DNA of 64,000 nt from Thioflexithrix psekupsensis (GCF_002149925.1 NZ_MSLT01000012.1:1108501-1172500); one strand, 5' to 3'; counted from the first letter of the stretch, positions 36,614-46,249 are shown. The notes: a model not told the origin generated them from the letters alone. Program-made: numbers and translations.

Positions 36614-37492
36614 TTAATCCAAGCGATTGACATCGACGGAAACCATGAGGGTATGCGTTCCACCGCCAAAAATAACGCCTTTTAAGGGCGTGACATCACT
36701 GTAATCACGTCCCCATGCAGTCGTAATATGTTGATAAGTAGGAATTTGATAATTGGTCGGATCAAAATCCACCCAACCTTGTTCGGGAACAAATACCGCG
36801 ATCCACGCATGAGACGCATCACTGCCTTGTAATTTTTCTTGTCCCGGTGGCGGTAACGTTTCCAAATAACCGCTGACATAACGCGCCGCTAATCCTTGAG
36901 AGCGAATACAAGCAATCATTAAATGCGCAAAATCCTGACATACGCCGCGTTTATGCGCCAACACCTCAGACAGTGGTGTCACAATCGTGGTGAAATGCGG
37001 ATCATAACTGAATTCAGTAAAAATGCGTTTCATTAAATCACGCACCGCATCCAAAATTGGCCGATTGGGCGTAAAAGAAGGCAAGGCATAGTGGGTCAAA
37101 GCCGCATCCACCCCCACAAAAGGCGAATCTAACACAAATTCTTTGGCTTCTAACACGTCATTATCTAAACTGGTTTCTAAAGTCTCGCGGACTTTTTCCC
37201 AGGCGGGAGAATCAATGGGCAATTTACTAAAGCCGGGATATTGAATTTCAACTTCACTGTCAGCGGTAATGGTCAGGGTTTCGTGAGGGGATTGAATGGC
37301 AAAATAATTGACCTGATTCCCGAAAAAATCAGTGTGTTGTTGTTGAATGGCGGGCGTGGGATCAACGGTAAACGTCGCTTGTAAACACTGCTGGTAAACA
37401 CAGTGGCGTGGCAATAAATGCGCTTCGTTTTGACACAAAGAAACCGCATCGCTATAGCCATAGTGGGTTTTGTGAATGACGCGATATTTCAT
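36614..37492 (-). CDS. Transglutaminase-like cysteine protease with N-terminal beta domain
   Basis: A 292-residue protein. The N-terminus MKYRVIHKTHYGYSDAVSLC is the Bact_transglu_N domain. The transglutaminase core has the catalytic Cys in KRGVCQDFAHLMIACIRSQG, His in DASHAWIAVFVPEQGW and Asp in VDFDPTN. It is the first gene of the three-gene cluster with the ATP-grasp and alpha-E proteins. It could hydrolyse or transfer the isopeptide made by the ATP-grasp enzyme. That is inference from conserved co-occurrence. The frame runs further upstream, but the family start is at 37492. Confidence 0.93.
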   Translation of the reverse strand: MKYRVIHKTHYGYSDAVSLCQNEAHLLPRHCVYQQCLQATFTVDPTPAIQQQHTDFFGNQVNYFAIQSPHETLTITADSEVEIQYPGFSKLPIDSPAWEKVRETLETSLDNDVLEAKEFVLDSPFVGVDAALTHYALPSFTPNRPILDAVRDLMKRIFTEFSYDPHFTTIVTPLSEVLAHKRGVCQDFAHLMIACIRSQGLAARYVSGYLETLPPPGQEKLQGSDASHAWIAVFVPEQGWVDFDPTNYQIPTYQHITTAWGRDYSDVTPLKGVIFGGGTHTLMVSVDVNRLD

Positions 37493-37676
37493 ATTGAGTT
37501 TCCTGATAGTTTTACGCTCTGCTATGAGGTTATCTGAAAGCGCGCTAAAAGAAAATAGCCAGCGACATAGAATTAATTCTGATGGAGATTTTAACATTTT
37601 TTAAGGCAATGGCTGATTTGCCTCCGTACACTGCAAAGTTCCTATAAATTCAACAGCTCGGCAGGGTGTTCACTCC

Positions 37677-37934
37677 ATGAGAAAAGGCGAATTAAAACCT
37701 ATTTTACCCACGGTGACAGCGGGATCGTTTCGAGATGCGTCAATTGGTGTGCGTCAAGGTCGCAATCGTTTGTTAAAGCGAATTCATCGATTCGACAACG
37801 ATCATGCCTACTGGGGGCGTTACGGCCATAAGGGCTATCCCATGCAGCAACTGATGCGCAGCCGACAGCAATTGCTACACTTCGGTTTGCGCTTGCCGCG
37901 CCAAATGGCTACAGAACGGTGTCAGTTTTGTTGA
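37677..37934 (+). CDS. Possible small basic protein, unknown
   Basis: An 85-residue open frame, rich in Arg, Gln and His (RKGELKPILPTVTAGSFRDA), in an otherwise empty 570-bp gap. It has only a weak ribosome-binding site (GGTG, 8 bp upstream) and more G+C than its neighbours. No family recognised. It could be a genuine small gene or chance. Confidence 0.35.
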   Translation: MRKGELKPILPTVTAGSFRDASIGVRQGRNRLLKRIHRFDNDHAYWGRYGHKGYPMQQLMRSRQQLLHFGLRLPRQMATERCQFC

Positions 37935-38061
37935 GAAGGAGAGAAAAAAAGGCGACGGGAAGAGTGGTCTTTGTGCGCCCCAGCACGCGACAGGAATGTT
38001 CCTTGTGGAAAACATGACCTGTCTCGTGAGAGGATTCAGTCAGATTAAGAAAAATAATGAC

Positions 38062-38409
38062 TTAGTGCGTCACGTATTTTTCCAAAATAAGGTGATTCAA
38101 CCGCTCCAGATTGCGGCGAATTTCGAGTTCATCATGCTTGGCGATGTCTTTGTACAATTCGACGATTTGCCGCATCATGACAAAAATTTCTTCCATTTTA
38201 GCATCTTCAGCTTCTTTGTAACGTTCTAAAGCGAAGCACAACAAGGCAATAATCACGTCAGAGCGATTTTTTTTCTCTGTGGTTGCCGTAATATCTTCAA
38301 TATTGCGTAAAATATCTTCCGGCAAACGGACAGGAATGGGTTGCTTACTGCGGTTTTTACCATCGTCATACCGCGAAAATTTCATCAAGTCTTGAATGTT
38401 CATAGTCAT
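38062..38409 (-). CDS. Small ribbon-helix-helix-like protein, unknown
   Basis: A 115-residue protein. Residues ~23-60 (QPIPVRLPEDILRNIEDITA then RSDVIIALLCFAL) have the beta-strand then two-helix pattern of CopG/Arc-type DNA-binding proteins. A helical C-terminal half (KMEEIFVMMRQIVELYKDI) may give oligomers. It stands alone. It could be an autoregulated repressor or an antitoxin without toxin. Two ATGs (38409, 38403) are possible. Confidence 0.65.
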   Translation of the reverse strand: MTMNIQDLMKFSRYDDGKNRSKQPIPVRLPEDILRNIEDITATTEKKNRSDVIIALLCFALERYKEAEDAKMEEIFVMMRQIVELYKDIAKHDELEIRRNLERLNHLILEKYVTH

Positions 38410-38761
38410 TATGGCGCACTTCTGTGTCTGTTAGAGAAAGCTCGTTATGCGTCAAAATAACTTTTACGATCAACGAGTTACTCTAAATTGTTTGAAATAA
38501 AAAGCGTGAGAGATATTGACAGTGGCATTTACATGGCCAATTGTTCGTTTAATCCTGTCACGCGCTATTATAGCGCATTGTAGCGAGATAGATACAATAG
38601 CCTACTGGTTTTTTCTTGTTTCTCACCGCGTTGAGTAGGAATGGAATAGAAAAATAGTTAAGAATCATCAGGGTGGTCATTCGGTTTAATTTTTGCTTTT
38701 GGAATGGGCTTGGTTTAAGCGAATCGCCTTTGTTGCCCGTTATTGGGAGGAGTTTTTTATA
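38410..38761. other. Divergent intergenic region with a short palindrome
   Basis: A 352-bp spacer between the ribbon-helix-helix gene and the aminotransferase. It contains the palindrome GCGCTA-TTA-TAGCGC (about 38561-38576), which could be an operator for the DNA-binding protein or another regulator. No convincing ORF or RNA gene is seen. Confidence 0.35.
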
Positions 38762-39976
38762 ATGAGTACAACGCACGCGCCCTTTGCGCAACGCATGAAT
38801 AGCTTACAAAAATCGTTTATTCGTGAAATTTTAAAAGTCACGGAAAATCAACACGTGATTTCTTTTGCAGGGGGTTTGCCCAATCCTGATTTTTTCCCTG
38901 CGGCGGAAATGGCTGAAGTGACGCATGAACTGTTGCAACGCGAAGGCGCACAAGTCTTACAATACAGCACCTCAGAAGGTTATTTGCCTTTGCGCGAGTG
39001 GATTGCGCAGCATTATCAACAACGCGATGGTCTGGACATTCATGCCGATGACATCTTGATTTTAAATGGTTCTCAGCAAGGTTTAGACTTAATTGGTAAA
39101 GTTTTTCTTAACCCGCAAGATGTGGCGTTGGTGGAGCGGCCGGGTTATTTGGGCGCGATTCAGGCATTTTCTTTTTATCAACCGCGGTTTGTGGGTGTAC
39201 CGTTGGAGCAGGATGGCGTTGATATCGCTGCATTAAAAGCGGGTTTAGCGCACAATCCTAAGTTATTTTATACTGTCCCCACCTTTCAAAATCCTTCGGG
39301 AATTACTTACAGTGCCGAAAAACGCCATCGTGTGGCTGAGTTATTGGGCGATCATCCGACGATTTTAGTTGAGGATGATCCTTATAATGAATTACGATTT
39401 ATGGGTGAAGATTTGCTGCCTTTGCGTTATTATCGTCCTAATAATACAATTTTATTGGGTTCTTTTTCTAAAATGGTGGCACCGGGTTTACGTTTAGGTT
39501 GGTTGTGTGCGGCGAAACCGATCTTGGAAAAATTGATCATTGCCAAACAAGCGGCTGATTTACATTCCAATTATCTGGCGCAGCGGGTGGTACATCGTTA
39601 TTTACAACACTATGATTTAGAAGCGCATTTGCAAAAAATTCGTGCCGCCTATGGTCAACAACGTCGCTTGATGGTGTCGTTGATCGAACAGTATTTTCCG
39701 CCCGAAGTGGAATATACTCGTCCAGAGGGTGGAATGTTTTTATGGGTGACATTGCCGAGTCATTTATCGGCGATGGATTTATTTGAATTGGCGACGAAGC
39801 ATCAAGTGGCGTTTGTACCGGGGCAGGCGTTTTACGTCGATGGCGGCGGCCACAATACCTTGCGGCTCAATTTTTCCAATGCCAGTGAGGCAAAAATCGA
39901 AGAAGGTATTAAACGATTGGCACAAGCCATTAAACAGTTATTGCATGAACAAAAAAACTCGGTGGCCACGGTGTAA
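38762..39976 (+). CDS. PLP-dependent aminotransferase, class I (2-aminoadipate/LysN-like)
   Basis: A 404-residue fold-type I aminotransferase. Landmarks: FAGGLPNPDFFP, LNGSQQGLDLIGK, the active-site GSFSKMVAPGLRLGWLCA with the PLP Lys, and EDDPYNELRF. The overall pattern is that of bacterial LysN/2-aminoadipate or broad-specificity aminotransferases (MocR-like without the DNA-binding domain). Substrate not defined. GGGAGGAG precedes the ATG at 38762; the frame extends upstream to 38693 without support. sanA follows 31 bp later. Confidence 0.92.
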   Translation: MSTTHAPFAQRMNSLQKSFIREILKVTENQHVISFAGGLPNPDFFPAAEMAEVTHELLQREGAQVLQYSTSEGYLPLREWIAQHYQQRDGLDIHADDILILNGSQQGLDLIGKVFLNPQDVALVERPGYLGAIQAFSFYQPRFVGVPLEQDGVDIAALKAGLAHNPKLFYTVPTFQNPSGITYSAEKRHRVAELLGDHPTILVEDDPYNELRFMGEDLLPLRYYRPNNTILLGSFSKMVAPGLRLGWLCAAKPILEKLIIAKQAADLHSNYLAQRVVHRYLQHYDLEAHLQKIRAAYGQQRRLMVSLIEQYFPPEVEYTRPEGGMFLWVTLPSHLSAMDLFELATKHQVAFVPGQAFYVDGGGHNTLRLNFSNASEAKIEEGIKRLAQAIKQLLHEQKNSVATV

Positions 39977-40007
39977 TTTAAAACCCTTTTGGCAACGAAT
40001 AGGGTCA

Positions 40008-40757
40008 ATGATTGTCCGTTATTACCAACAATGGCAAATGATGCGACAAAGAAGTTTAGCGCGTTGCCAAGCGGGGTTTATTGTCTTTTGGCGTTGGGGG
40101 ATGCGTTTGTTTGCATTAATGACTTTTCTGATTATTCTGAGTTTATTATTAGTGATTGCGGCTTATGTGTGGATTGAATATGCACATGAAGATCGCATTT
40201 ATTCGTCGGTAGAAACGGTGCCAGTGCGTTCAGTGGGTTTATTATTAGGCACGAGTAAATGGGTGGCGAATGGACGCATTAATTTATATTTTTTATATCG
40301 CATTGAAGCGGCGGTGACTTTGTATCAAGCGGGAAAAATTCAACATATTATTGCCAGCGGTGATAATCGCCGACGTAATTATAATGAGCCATTAGACATG
40401 TTGGAAGCCCTGATGGCCAGAGGTGTTCCGCGTCATGCGATTACTTTAGATTATGCGGGATTTCGCACGTTGGATTCAATTGTGCGTGCTGAGGCGGTTT
40501 TTTCTCAAGCTGATTTTATGATTATTTCTCAAGATTTTCATAATCGTCGCGCTTTATTTATCAGCCAATTTTACGGCTTAAATGCGATTGCATTTAATGC
40601 GCAGGGAGTGACCCATCAAATCCACTTTAAAACACTATTACGGGAATATTTAGCGCGTGTAAAAGCGGTATTGGATTTGTACGTATTAGACACGCAACCG
40701 CGATTTTTTGGGGATAAAATACCCATTGATTTAGATCAAGAAGATAAGATTTTATGA
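40008..40757 (+). CDS. sanA: SanA-like inner-membrane protein (YdcF/DUF218)
   Basis: A 249-residue protein with one N-terminal membrane segment (LFALMTFLIILSLLLVIAAY) and a periplasmic DUF218 domain: VGLLLGTSKWVANGRINLYF, IIASGDNRRRNYNEPLDM, ITLDYAGFRTLDSIVRAEAV, and the family ending DTQPRFFGDKIPI. E. coli SanA affects envelope permeability to vancomycin at high temperature. The ATG at 40008 follows AGGGT. A MITE begins at or just before the stop codon. Confidence 0.9.
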   Translation: MIVRYYQQWQMMRQRSLARCQAGFIVFWRWGMRLFALMTFLIILSLLLVIAAYVWIEYAHEDRIYSSVETVPVRSVGLLLGTSKWVANGRINLYFLYRIEAAVTLYQAGKIQHIIASGDNRRRNYNEPLDMLEALMARGVPRHAITLDYAGFRTLDSIVRAEAVFSQADFMIISQDFHNRRALFISQFYGLNAIAFNAQGVTHQIHFKTLLREYLARVKAVLDLYVLDTQPRFFGDKIPIDLDQEDKIL

Positions 40758-40920
40758 ATTTTGTCAGAATCAGAATTTACAGACAAAAGAATTTGCAAAA
40801 TTGATTCTTGTCAGTGGTTTATTTTCAGCAGATTTTTTATTCTTTAATTCTGAAAATCCTGAAATTCTGTAAATTCTGATTCAGACAAAATAAAGACTTT
40901 ATAAATCACGTCATTTTGGT
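40758..40920. mobile_element. MITE related to IS630, copy 2 (partial left end)
   Basis: The sequence is close to the 9504-9694 element: TGTCAGAATCAGAATTTACAGA (40762-40783), GATTTTTTATTCTTTAATTC, the complementary arm at 40866-40887, and the right end CATTTTGGT. The perfect TACC left end is not seen, so the left boundary is uncertain and may lie within the end of sanA. The right end comes within 4 bp of the MBL gene's stop codon. Confidence 0.7.
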
Positions 40921-40923
40921 CTA

Positions 40924-41883
40924 TTAACGACGCGATTGCCAGTATAATAAACCTTGTGCATTTAACTCCGCGTCCATTGTCAATAAATCATCTGCGTAAG
41001 ATTTTTCTACATGACAACACTGTTGCTGCAATTGAAAATGGAAATGTTCTAAAATTAAATGGGTTAGAATTTGCAATTGCTCAGTGGGATTCGTGGTTTT
41101 TGTCACGGCTATTTCTGTGAGTGAAATTAAAGTGTCTATAGAAGCGTGTAAGTTTTCGGCTAATGCCGCAATATTTTGCACTTCACCATAATGGGTTAAA
41201 TAGATTTTTTGCGGCTGATAACTAAGCAGCCGATCAATGCTTTCATGCAAGGCTTTGGGATCGAATTGCGTGGGCGTAGTCGTGGCGAAAATAAACGCAC
41301 CGCGAGGCGTATCAAATTCCCGATAAGAAATGCCAAAAGTATCGCCTGTAAAGAAACTTTGTGACATTTCATCAAAAATGCAGAAATGATGGCGCGCATG
41401 ACCAGCCGTATCTAAAAAGCGTAATGTTCGTTGACGAAAATCTAACGTAAAATTATCTTCAGCCATTAAAATTCGCTCGCTAGGAATAGGAATAATATCG
41501 CCATAGTTTTTGCGAATGGCTTCTTCTCCATAAACAGCAATGGCCGCGTTAATTAATTGGGTGGGATCGATTAAATGCCGCGCCCCTCGCGGATGCACTA
41601 CACAGCGGGCATTCGGCAATTGCTGCATCAATGCGCCTGCACCTCCCGCGTGATCCAAATGCACATGTGTGACAATAACGTAATCGACTTGTTCGGGTGC
41701 GATCTGTTTTTCTTGTAAAACTTGCAGTAAACGTGGCACTGACCACGTTGTCCCCACGTCGATAAAAGCCGCGTGCCGTTGTGCTAACAATAAATGGCTG
41801 GCCGCCAATCGCGGGCGCATAAAACCCGTGTCAATGGTGGTAATATCATGGGCGTGATCGTTGTAAAAAGCGGTTTGCGTCAT
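40924..41883 (-). CDS. MBL-fold metallo-hydrolase
   Basis: A 319-residue metallo-beta-lactamase-fold hydrolase with the metal site THVHLDHAGG (HxHxDH) at about residues 71-76, HHFCIFDEM and GDTFGISYREF, and a third His region KIYLTHYGE. The C-terminal ~90 residues are helical and extra to the core. Glyoxalase-II-like and other substrates are possible; none is indicated. Transcribed convergently with sanA. Confidence 0.87.
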   Translation of the reverse strand: MTQTAFYNDHAHDITTIDTGFMRPRLAASHLLLAQRHAAFIDVGTTWSVPRLLQVLQEKQIAPEQVDYVIVTHVHLDHAGGAGALMQQLPNARCVVHPRGARHLIDPTQLINAAIAVYGEEAIRKNYGDIIPIPSERILMAEDNFTLDFRQRTLRFLDTAGHARHHFCIFDEMSQSFFTGDTFGISYREFDTPRGAFIFATTTPTQFDPKALHESIDRLLSYQPQKIYLTHYGEVQNIAALAENLHASIDTLISLTEIAVTKTTNPTEQLQILTHLILEHFHFQLQQQCCHVEKSYADDLLTMDAELNAQGLLYWQSRR

Positions 41884-42026
41884 TTTTCTAAACTCCTTTG
41901 AATGGGTTGCTGGTAGATTTTATTTTAAACGTCGCTGTAGTGACAGGCTAGTTTTTTTTTATGGTGATGGTGTTTTCTGTTTAAGCTACAATAGCCGCTT
42001 TGTTGAATAAACTGTAGGAAGTAACG

Positions 42027-43301
42027 ATGCAATTTTCTAAATTCGGACATAAATTTACCACGATTTCTTCTGGAATTTTGCACTTAATGGACGATTTAGG
42101 TTCAGCCTTATCAGGTGCAATTCCGATGTTAAGTTTAGGCGGCGGCAATCCCAGCCAAATTCCAGAAATTGATCACCGTTTTCGAGCGCGAATGGAACAT
42201 ATTTTACGCGACGGTGATCAATTTGAGCGTTTAATTGGTCATTATGGTAATCCACAAGGCCATCATATTTTTATTGAGGCCTTAGCGGAATTTTTCACGC
42301 GACAATTTGGTTGGCCAATAACTGCTAAAAATATTGCCATTACCAATGGCAGTCAAGCCGCATTTTTTTCTTTATTTAATTTATTTGCAGGCGAGATGGA
42401 GAATGGCAAGCGTAAAAAAATTTTATTGCCTTTGTCTCCTGAATATATTGGTTATGGTGATTCGGGATTAAACGATGATTTTTTTATAGCCTGCGCGCCG
42501 AAAATTGAATGGCTGCCTGATCAATTGTTTAAATATCACTTGGATTTTGAACGATTGAATCGGGACATTGATTTTGAGGAAATTGGTGCTATTTGTGTGT
42601 CTCGCCCCACGAATCCAACGGGAAATGTGTTGAGTGATGAAGAATTAATGCAATTGGATCAATTGGCGCAAAAACATCAGATTCCTTTGATGATTGATGG
42701 CGCGTATGGAATGCCATTTCCGCACATTATTTTTACGCCTGCGCATTTAATATGGAATGAGAATATTATCTTATCTTTGAGTTTATCCAAATTAGGTTTG
42801 CCTGGGGTAAGAACGGGAATTGTGGTGGCGCATGAAACGGTCATTAAAGCCATGTCCAGTATTAATGCCATTCTTAATCTTGCGCCTAATAATTTAGGTG
42901 CAGTGTTGGCTTTGGATATGGTAAAACACGATGATATAATGACATTAAGTCAAGATGTGATTCGTCCTTTTTATCACGCCAAAGCAGAACGGACTTTGAA
43001 TTATTTACGTCAAGTTTTTCAAGGACTTAATTATTGGGTGCATAAACCTGAAGGTGCGTTTTTTCTTTGGATTTGGTTTCAAGAGTTACCGATTTCCAGT
43101 CAAGAATTATATTGGCGTTTAAAAAATAAAGGCGTGTTAATTGTACCGGGACATTATTTTTTCCCTGGCCTTGCTGCGGATGAATTAATGCCGCATCGCC
43201 AGCAATGTATCCGTTTAAGTTACACTCAAGAAACGGCAGTTGTTGAGGCAGGAATTGATAGAATTGCTGAAACATTACATGAGGTTTATCGCGTTAAATG
43301 A
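42027..43301 (+). CDS. avtA: Valine-pyruvate aminotransferase
   Basis: A 424-residue fold-type I enzyme. MQFSKFGHKFTTISSGILHL, LSLGGGNPSQIPE and GHYGNPQGHHIFIEALAEFF are AvtA hallmarks, and SLSLSKLGLPGVRTGIVVA holds the PLP-binding Lys. AvtA transfers amino groups between valine/alanine and their keto acids. The end overlaps the next gene by ATGA. Confidence 0.93.
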   Translation: MQFSKFGHKFTTISSGILHLMDDLGSALSGAIPMLSLGGGNPSQIPEIDHRFRARMEHILRDGDQFERLIGHYGNPQGHHIFIEALAEFFTRQFGWPITAKNIAITNGSQAAFFSLFNLFAGEMENGKRKKILLPLSPEYIGYGDSGLNDDFFIACAPKIEWLPDQLFKYHLDFERLNRDIDFEEIGAICVSRPTNPTGNVLSDEELMQLDQLAQKHQIPLMIDGAYGMPFPHIIFTPAHLIWNENIILSLSLSKLGLPGVRTGIVVAHETVIKAMSSINAILNLAPNNLGAVLALDMVKHDDIMTLSQDVIRPFYHAKAERTLNYLRQVFQGLNYWVHKPEGAFFLWIWFQELPISSQELYWRLKNKGVLIVPGHYFFPGLAADELMPHRQQCIRLSYTQETAVVEAGIDRIAETLHEVYRVK

Positions 43302-44707
43302 ACAAGAGAATTCCCCCGTTATGTGTTGATTTAGACGGAACGTTAATTGCCAGTGATACTTTATGGGAAAGTGTTTTAGTTTTGTTGCGTCGTTCTCCTT
43401 GGCTGTGTTTTTTATTACCGATTTGGTTAATGCGCGGGCGATCTTTTCTTAAAAGTAAAGTGACGCATCATGTTAAATTAGCGGTAGAAACCTTGCCTTA
43501 TCGGCCGGATGTTTTGGCCTTTTTACGCCAGCAAAAAGCGCAGGGGCGTTACCTTGTTTTAGCGACAGCGGCCGACATTCGCATTGCTGAAACGGTGGCC
43601 AAGCATTTGGGCTTATTTGATGAGGTATTAGGCAGCGATAAAAATACTAATTTGAAAGGAATAATAAAACGAGATCGCTTGCAATTATTATACGGGGAAT
43701 TTGATTATATGGGCGATTCCCTGTCTGATTTACCGGTCTTGGCGGCGGCAACACGCTGTTTTCTTGTTGCGCCTTCTCCTGCATTGCGCCAACGTTGTCA
43801 AGGCACGGTAGCGGGAGAATTTGCCGCAATTCCTTTAGAAAAAATGCAAATCATTAAGCTATTACGCCCGCATCAATGGCTAAAAAATGTATTGGTCTTT
43901 GTGCCATTATTATTGTCCGATCATAATGGATCATTAGAAAAATGGTTGATCGTGTTATTAGCGGCGTTTTGTTTTTCTCTTATGGCTTCAGCGGGTTATG
44001 TGGTGAATGATTTGTTAGATTTAACCGCAGATCGACAACATACCACTAAAAAATATCGTCCTTTTGCGTCGGGTGCATTACCGATTCAATATGGTTTGCC
44101 TATTTTTCTGGGATTAGTGCTTATTAGCAGTGGCATTTCTGCTGTTTTTCTTGCTTGGGAATTTTTAGGGATTTTGTGGCTTTATTTAAGTTTAACGTTG
44201 TTTTATTCGTTTTATTTAAAACGGCGTTTAGTCTTAGATGTGATTGTCTTGGCAGGATTATATACGCATCGCTTATTTGCAGGCGGGGTGGCTGTGGGAA
44301 TTGCCACTACATCGTGGTTATTGGCTTTTTCTTTATTTTTATTTATGAGTTTGGCGTTTTTAAAACGTTATATTGAATTAGCGCAATTACCAAAAAAATC
44401 AAAAGTCAGTCGGCGCGGTTATCAAGCCGATGATTTACCGATGGTAATGAATTTTGGAACGGTGAGTGCTTACTTATCGGTTTTAGTTTTTGCTTTATAT
44501 ATTTATAGCCAAGATAAAATGGCGCATTATCAAGACCCGTTTTGGTTATGGTTATTGTGTCCGTTATGGTTATATGGTTTGACTCGTTTCTGGTTCTTAG
44601 CGCATCGCCAAAATATTCATGATGATCCGGTGCAATTCGTGATTCAGGATCGCGTGAGTTGGTTAATTATTATTTTTACCTTGCTGTTATTTGCTTTGGC
44701 GAAATAA
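43298..44707 (+). CDS. HAD phosphatase-UbiA prenyltransferase fusion
   Basis: A 469-residue two-domain protein. Residues ~1-190 are a HAD phosphatase with LCVDLDGTLIASDTLW (nucleophile DLD) and YMGDSLSDLPVLAAA. Residues ~195-469 are a UbiA prenyltransferase with eight or nine membrane segments and the Mg-prenyl-diphosphate motif VVNDLLDLTADRQH then KYRPFASGALP. Similar fusions occur in bacteria and are thought to prenylate a sugar or aromatic acceptor, with DPPR-type decaprenyl-phosphate chemistry the nearest known. Translation is coupled to avtA (4-bp overlap). Confidence 0.9.
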   Translation: MNKRIPPLCVDLDGTLIASDTLWESVLVLLRRSPWLCFLLPIWLMRGRSFLKSKVTHHVKLAVETLPYRPDVLAFLRQQKAQGRYLVLATAADIRIAETVAKHLGLFDEVLGSDKNTNLKGIIKRDRLQLLYGEFDYMGDSLSDLPVLAAATRCFLVAPSPALRQRCQGTVAGEFAAIPLEKMQIIKLLRPHQWLKNVLVFVPLLLSDHNGSLEKWLIVLLAAFCFSLMASAGYVVNDLLDLTADRQHTTKKYRPFASGALPIQYGLPIFLGLVLISSGISAVFLAWEFLGILWLYLSLTLFYSFYLKRRLVLDVIVLAGLYTHRLFAGGVAVGIATTSWLLAFSLFLFMSLAFLKRYIELAQLPKKSKVSRRGYQADDLPMVMNFGTVSAYLSVLVFALYIYSQDKMAHYQDPFWLWLLCPLWLYGLTRFWFLAHRQNIHDDPVQFVIQDRVSWLIIIFTLLLFALAK

Positions 44708-44718
44708 TAAGTCAATGT

Positions 44719-44747
44719 GAATCTGAATGTTGAGGACATTCAGATTC
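44719..44747. terminator. Perfect hairpin between convergent genes
   Basis: GAATCTGAATGT-TGAGG-ACATTCAGATTC, 12-bp perfect arms and a 5-nt loop, 11 bp after the fusion gene's stop and 16 bp before the end of the arsenite permease gene. It can serve both strands. There is no long T-run. Confidence 0.6.
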
Positions 44748-44762
44748 AGCAGATTCAACCAC

Positions 44763-45836
44763 TCAAGACGAAGTCGCAGAAGACATCGGTGGCCACGCCA
44801 ATCGTTGCCGACTGCGATTCACCACGGCGACTAATAATAGCATCACTGGCACTTCCACCAATACGCCCACCACGGTGGCTAAAGCCGCGCCTGAATTTAA
44901 ACCAAATAAACTAATCGCCACCGCGACGGCTAACTCGAAAAAATTAGACGTGCCAATTAAAGCCGCCGGCCCCGCAATTTCCAATGGCACACGCCACCAC
45001 CACGCCCACATAAAAGCAATCGCAAAAATAACCAGTGTTTGGATAATTAATGGAATTGCAATGAGCGCAATAATAAATGGCTGATTTAAAATTTTCTCTC
45101 CCTGAAAACCAAACAGTAAAATTACGGTAAATAATAAGCCAATAATCGTCCAGGGTTTTAAATAAGCAGTAAAATGCTGCACCTCGGCTTCGCCTGCTTT
45201 TTTCACTAAAGCGCGACGAGTGAAATAACCCGCTGTTAAGGGAATTACCACGTATAAAATCACGGATAATAACAGCGTTTCCCAAGGCACTTGAATATCG
45301 GTCACTCCCAATAAAAGAGCCACCAATGGTGCAAACGCAAACACCATAATGACATCGTTTAATGACACTTGCACCAATGTATATGTGGCATCGCCCCGCG
45401 TCAAATGTGACCACACAAATACCATCGCCGTACACGGTGCTGCGCCTAATAATATCATGCCCGCAATATATTCTTGTGCGCTACTCGGATCCACCCAATC
45501 TTTAAATAAATATTCAAAAAATAACACGCCTAAAAAAGCCATTGTAAAAGGCTTAATTAACCAATTCACCACTACTGTAATAATTAACCCTTTTGGACGA
45601 TCTCCGATGTGTTTTAACGCATTAAAATCGACATTCACCATCATGGGATAAATCATGATCCAAATTAATATCGCCACCACAATATTAACATTGGCAAATT
45701 CAAGCCGACTCAATAGCGCAAATAAAGAAGGGAATAATGTCCCTAATAACATGCCTAAAACGATACATAACGCCACCCAAATCGTTAAATAACGCCCAAA
45801 TAATCCTAGCGGATTTGCATCTTGATGCTCACTCAT
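44763..45836 (-). CDS. arsB: ACR3-family arsenite efflux permease
   Basis: A 357-residue membrane protein with ten predicted segments. [20 protein letters not shown] contains the cysteine required by ACR3 proteins and [26 protein letters not shown] is also diagnostic. ACR3 exports arsenite. It is the gene after arsR (44 bp apart) on the minus strand, so arsenite probably induces it through ArsR. No arsenate reductase gene is seen nearby. Confidence 0.95.
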   Translation of the reverse strand: MSEHQDANPLGLFGRYLTIWVALCIVLGMLLGTLFPSLFALLSRLEFANVNIVVAILIWIMIYPMMVNVDFNALKHIGDRPKGLIITVVVNWLIKPFTMAFLGVLFFEYLFKDWVDPSSAQEYIAGMILLGAAPCTAMVFVWSHLTRGDATYTLVQVSLNDVIMVFAFAPLVALLLGVTDIQVPWETLLLSVILYVVIPLTAGYFTRRALVKKAGEAEVQHFTAYLKPWTIIGLLFTVILLFGFQGEKILNQPFIIALIAIPLIIQTLVIFAIAFMWAWWWRVPLEIAGPAALIGTSNFFELAVAVAISLFGLNSGAALATVVGVLVEVPVMLLLVAVVNRSRQRLAWPPMSSATSS

Positions 45837-45880
45837 GGAAATTCCTTTTTTTACAGCCTAAGCGAATGGAAATAAACCCA

Positions 45881-46237
45881 TTAAGCGCAGACCAAAGACC
45901 CCGGCCGATTGGGCATGGTGAGTAGACGTTGTTTGTCTTCGGTATAAGGAGATTGTTTTTGTAGTGCGAATTGGGTTTTTTGCAACACATCGCGTATCCA
46001 TTCAGGCAAGTCAGGATGAAGGCGATAATAAATCCATACGCCTTCGCGGTGATCTTGTAGCAGATGTGCATTTTTTAACACAGCCAAATGTCGAGAAATT
46101 TTAGGCTGTGCCAATTGTAGCGCGTGAGTCAATTCGCACACGCACAACTCCTCTTGAAGATGTAGCAAAACAAGACAACGTAAACGAGTCTCATCTCCCA
46201 ATGCACGAAAAATCACTTCGGGGAACACTTCGATCAT
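45881..46237 (-). CDS. arsR: ArsR-family arsenite-responsive repressor
   Basis: A 118-residue winged helix-turn-helix repressor. The metal site ELCVCELTHALQL (two Cys, ELCVC motif) sits next to the recognition helix AQPKISRHLAVLKNAHLL. The beta wing is DHREGVWIYYRLHP. It would release its operator on binding As(III) and turn on the downstream ACR3 gene. Repeats resembling an operator lie just upstream (46250-46279). Confidence 0.94.
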   Translation of the reverse strand: MIEVFPEVIFRALGDETRLRCLVLLHLQEELCVCELTHALQLAQPKISRHLAVLKNAHLLQDHREGVWIYYRLHPDLPEWIRDVLQKTQFALQKQSPYTEDKQRLLTMPNRPGSLVCA

Positions 46238-46249
46238 ACGCTTTGGTTA

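Noticed and set aside
44944..45435. 163-residue open frame within the arsenite permease gene
   Set aside because: Antiphase reading of a membrane-protein gene; no family match or start signal.
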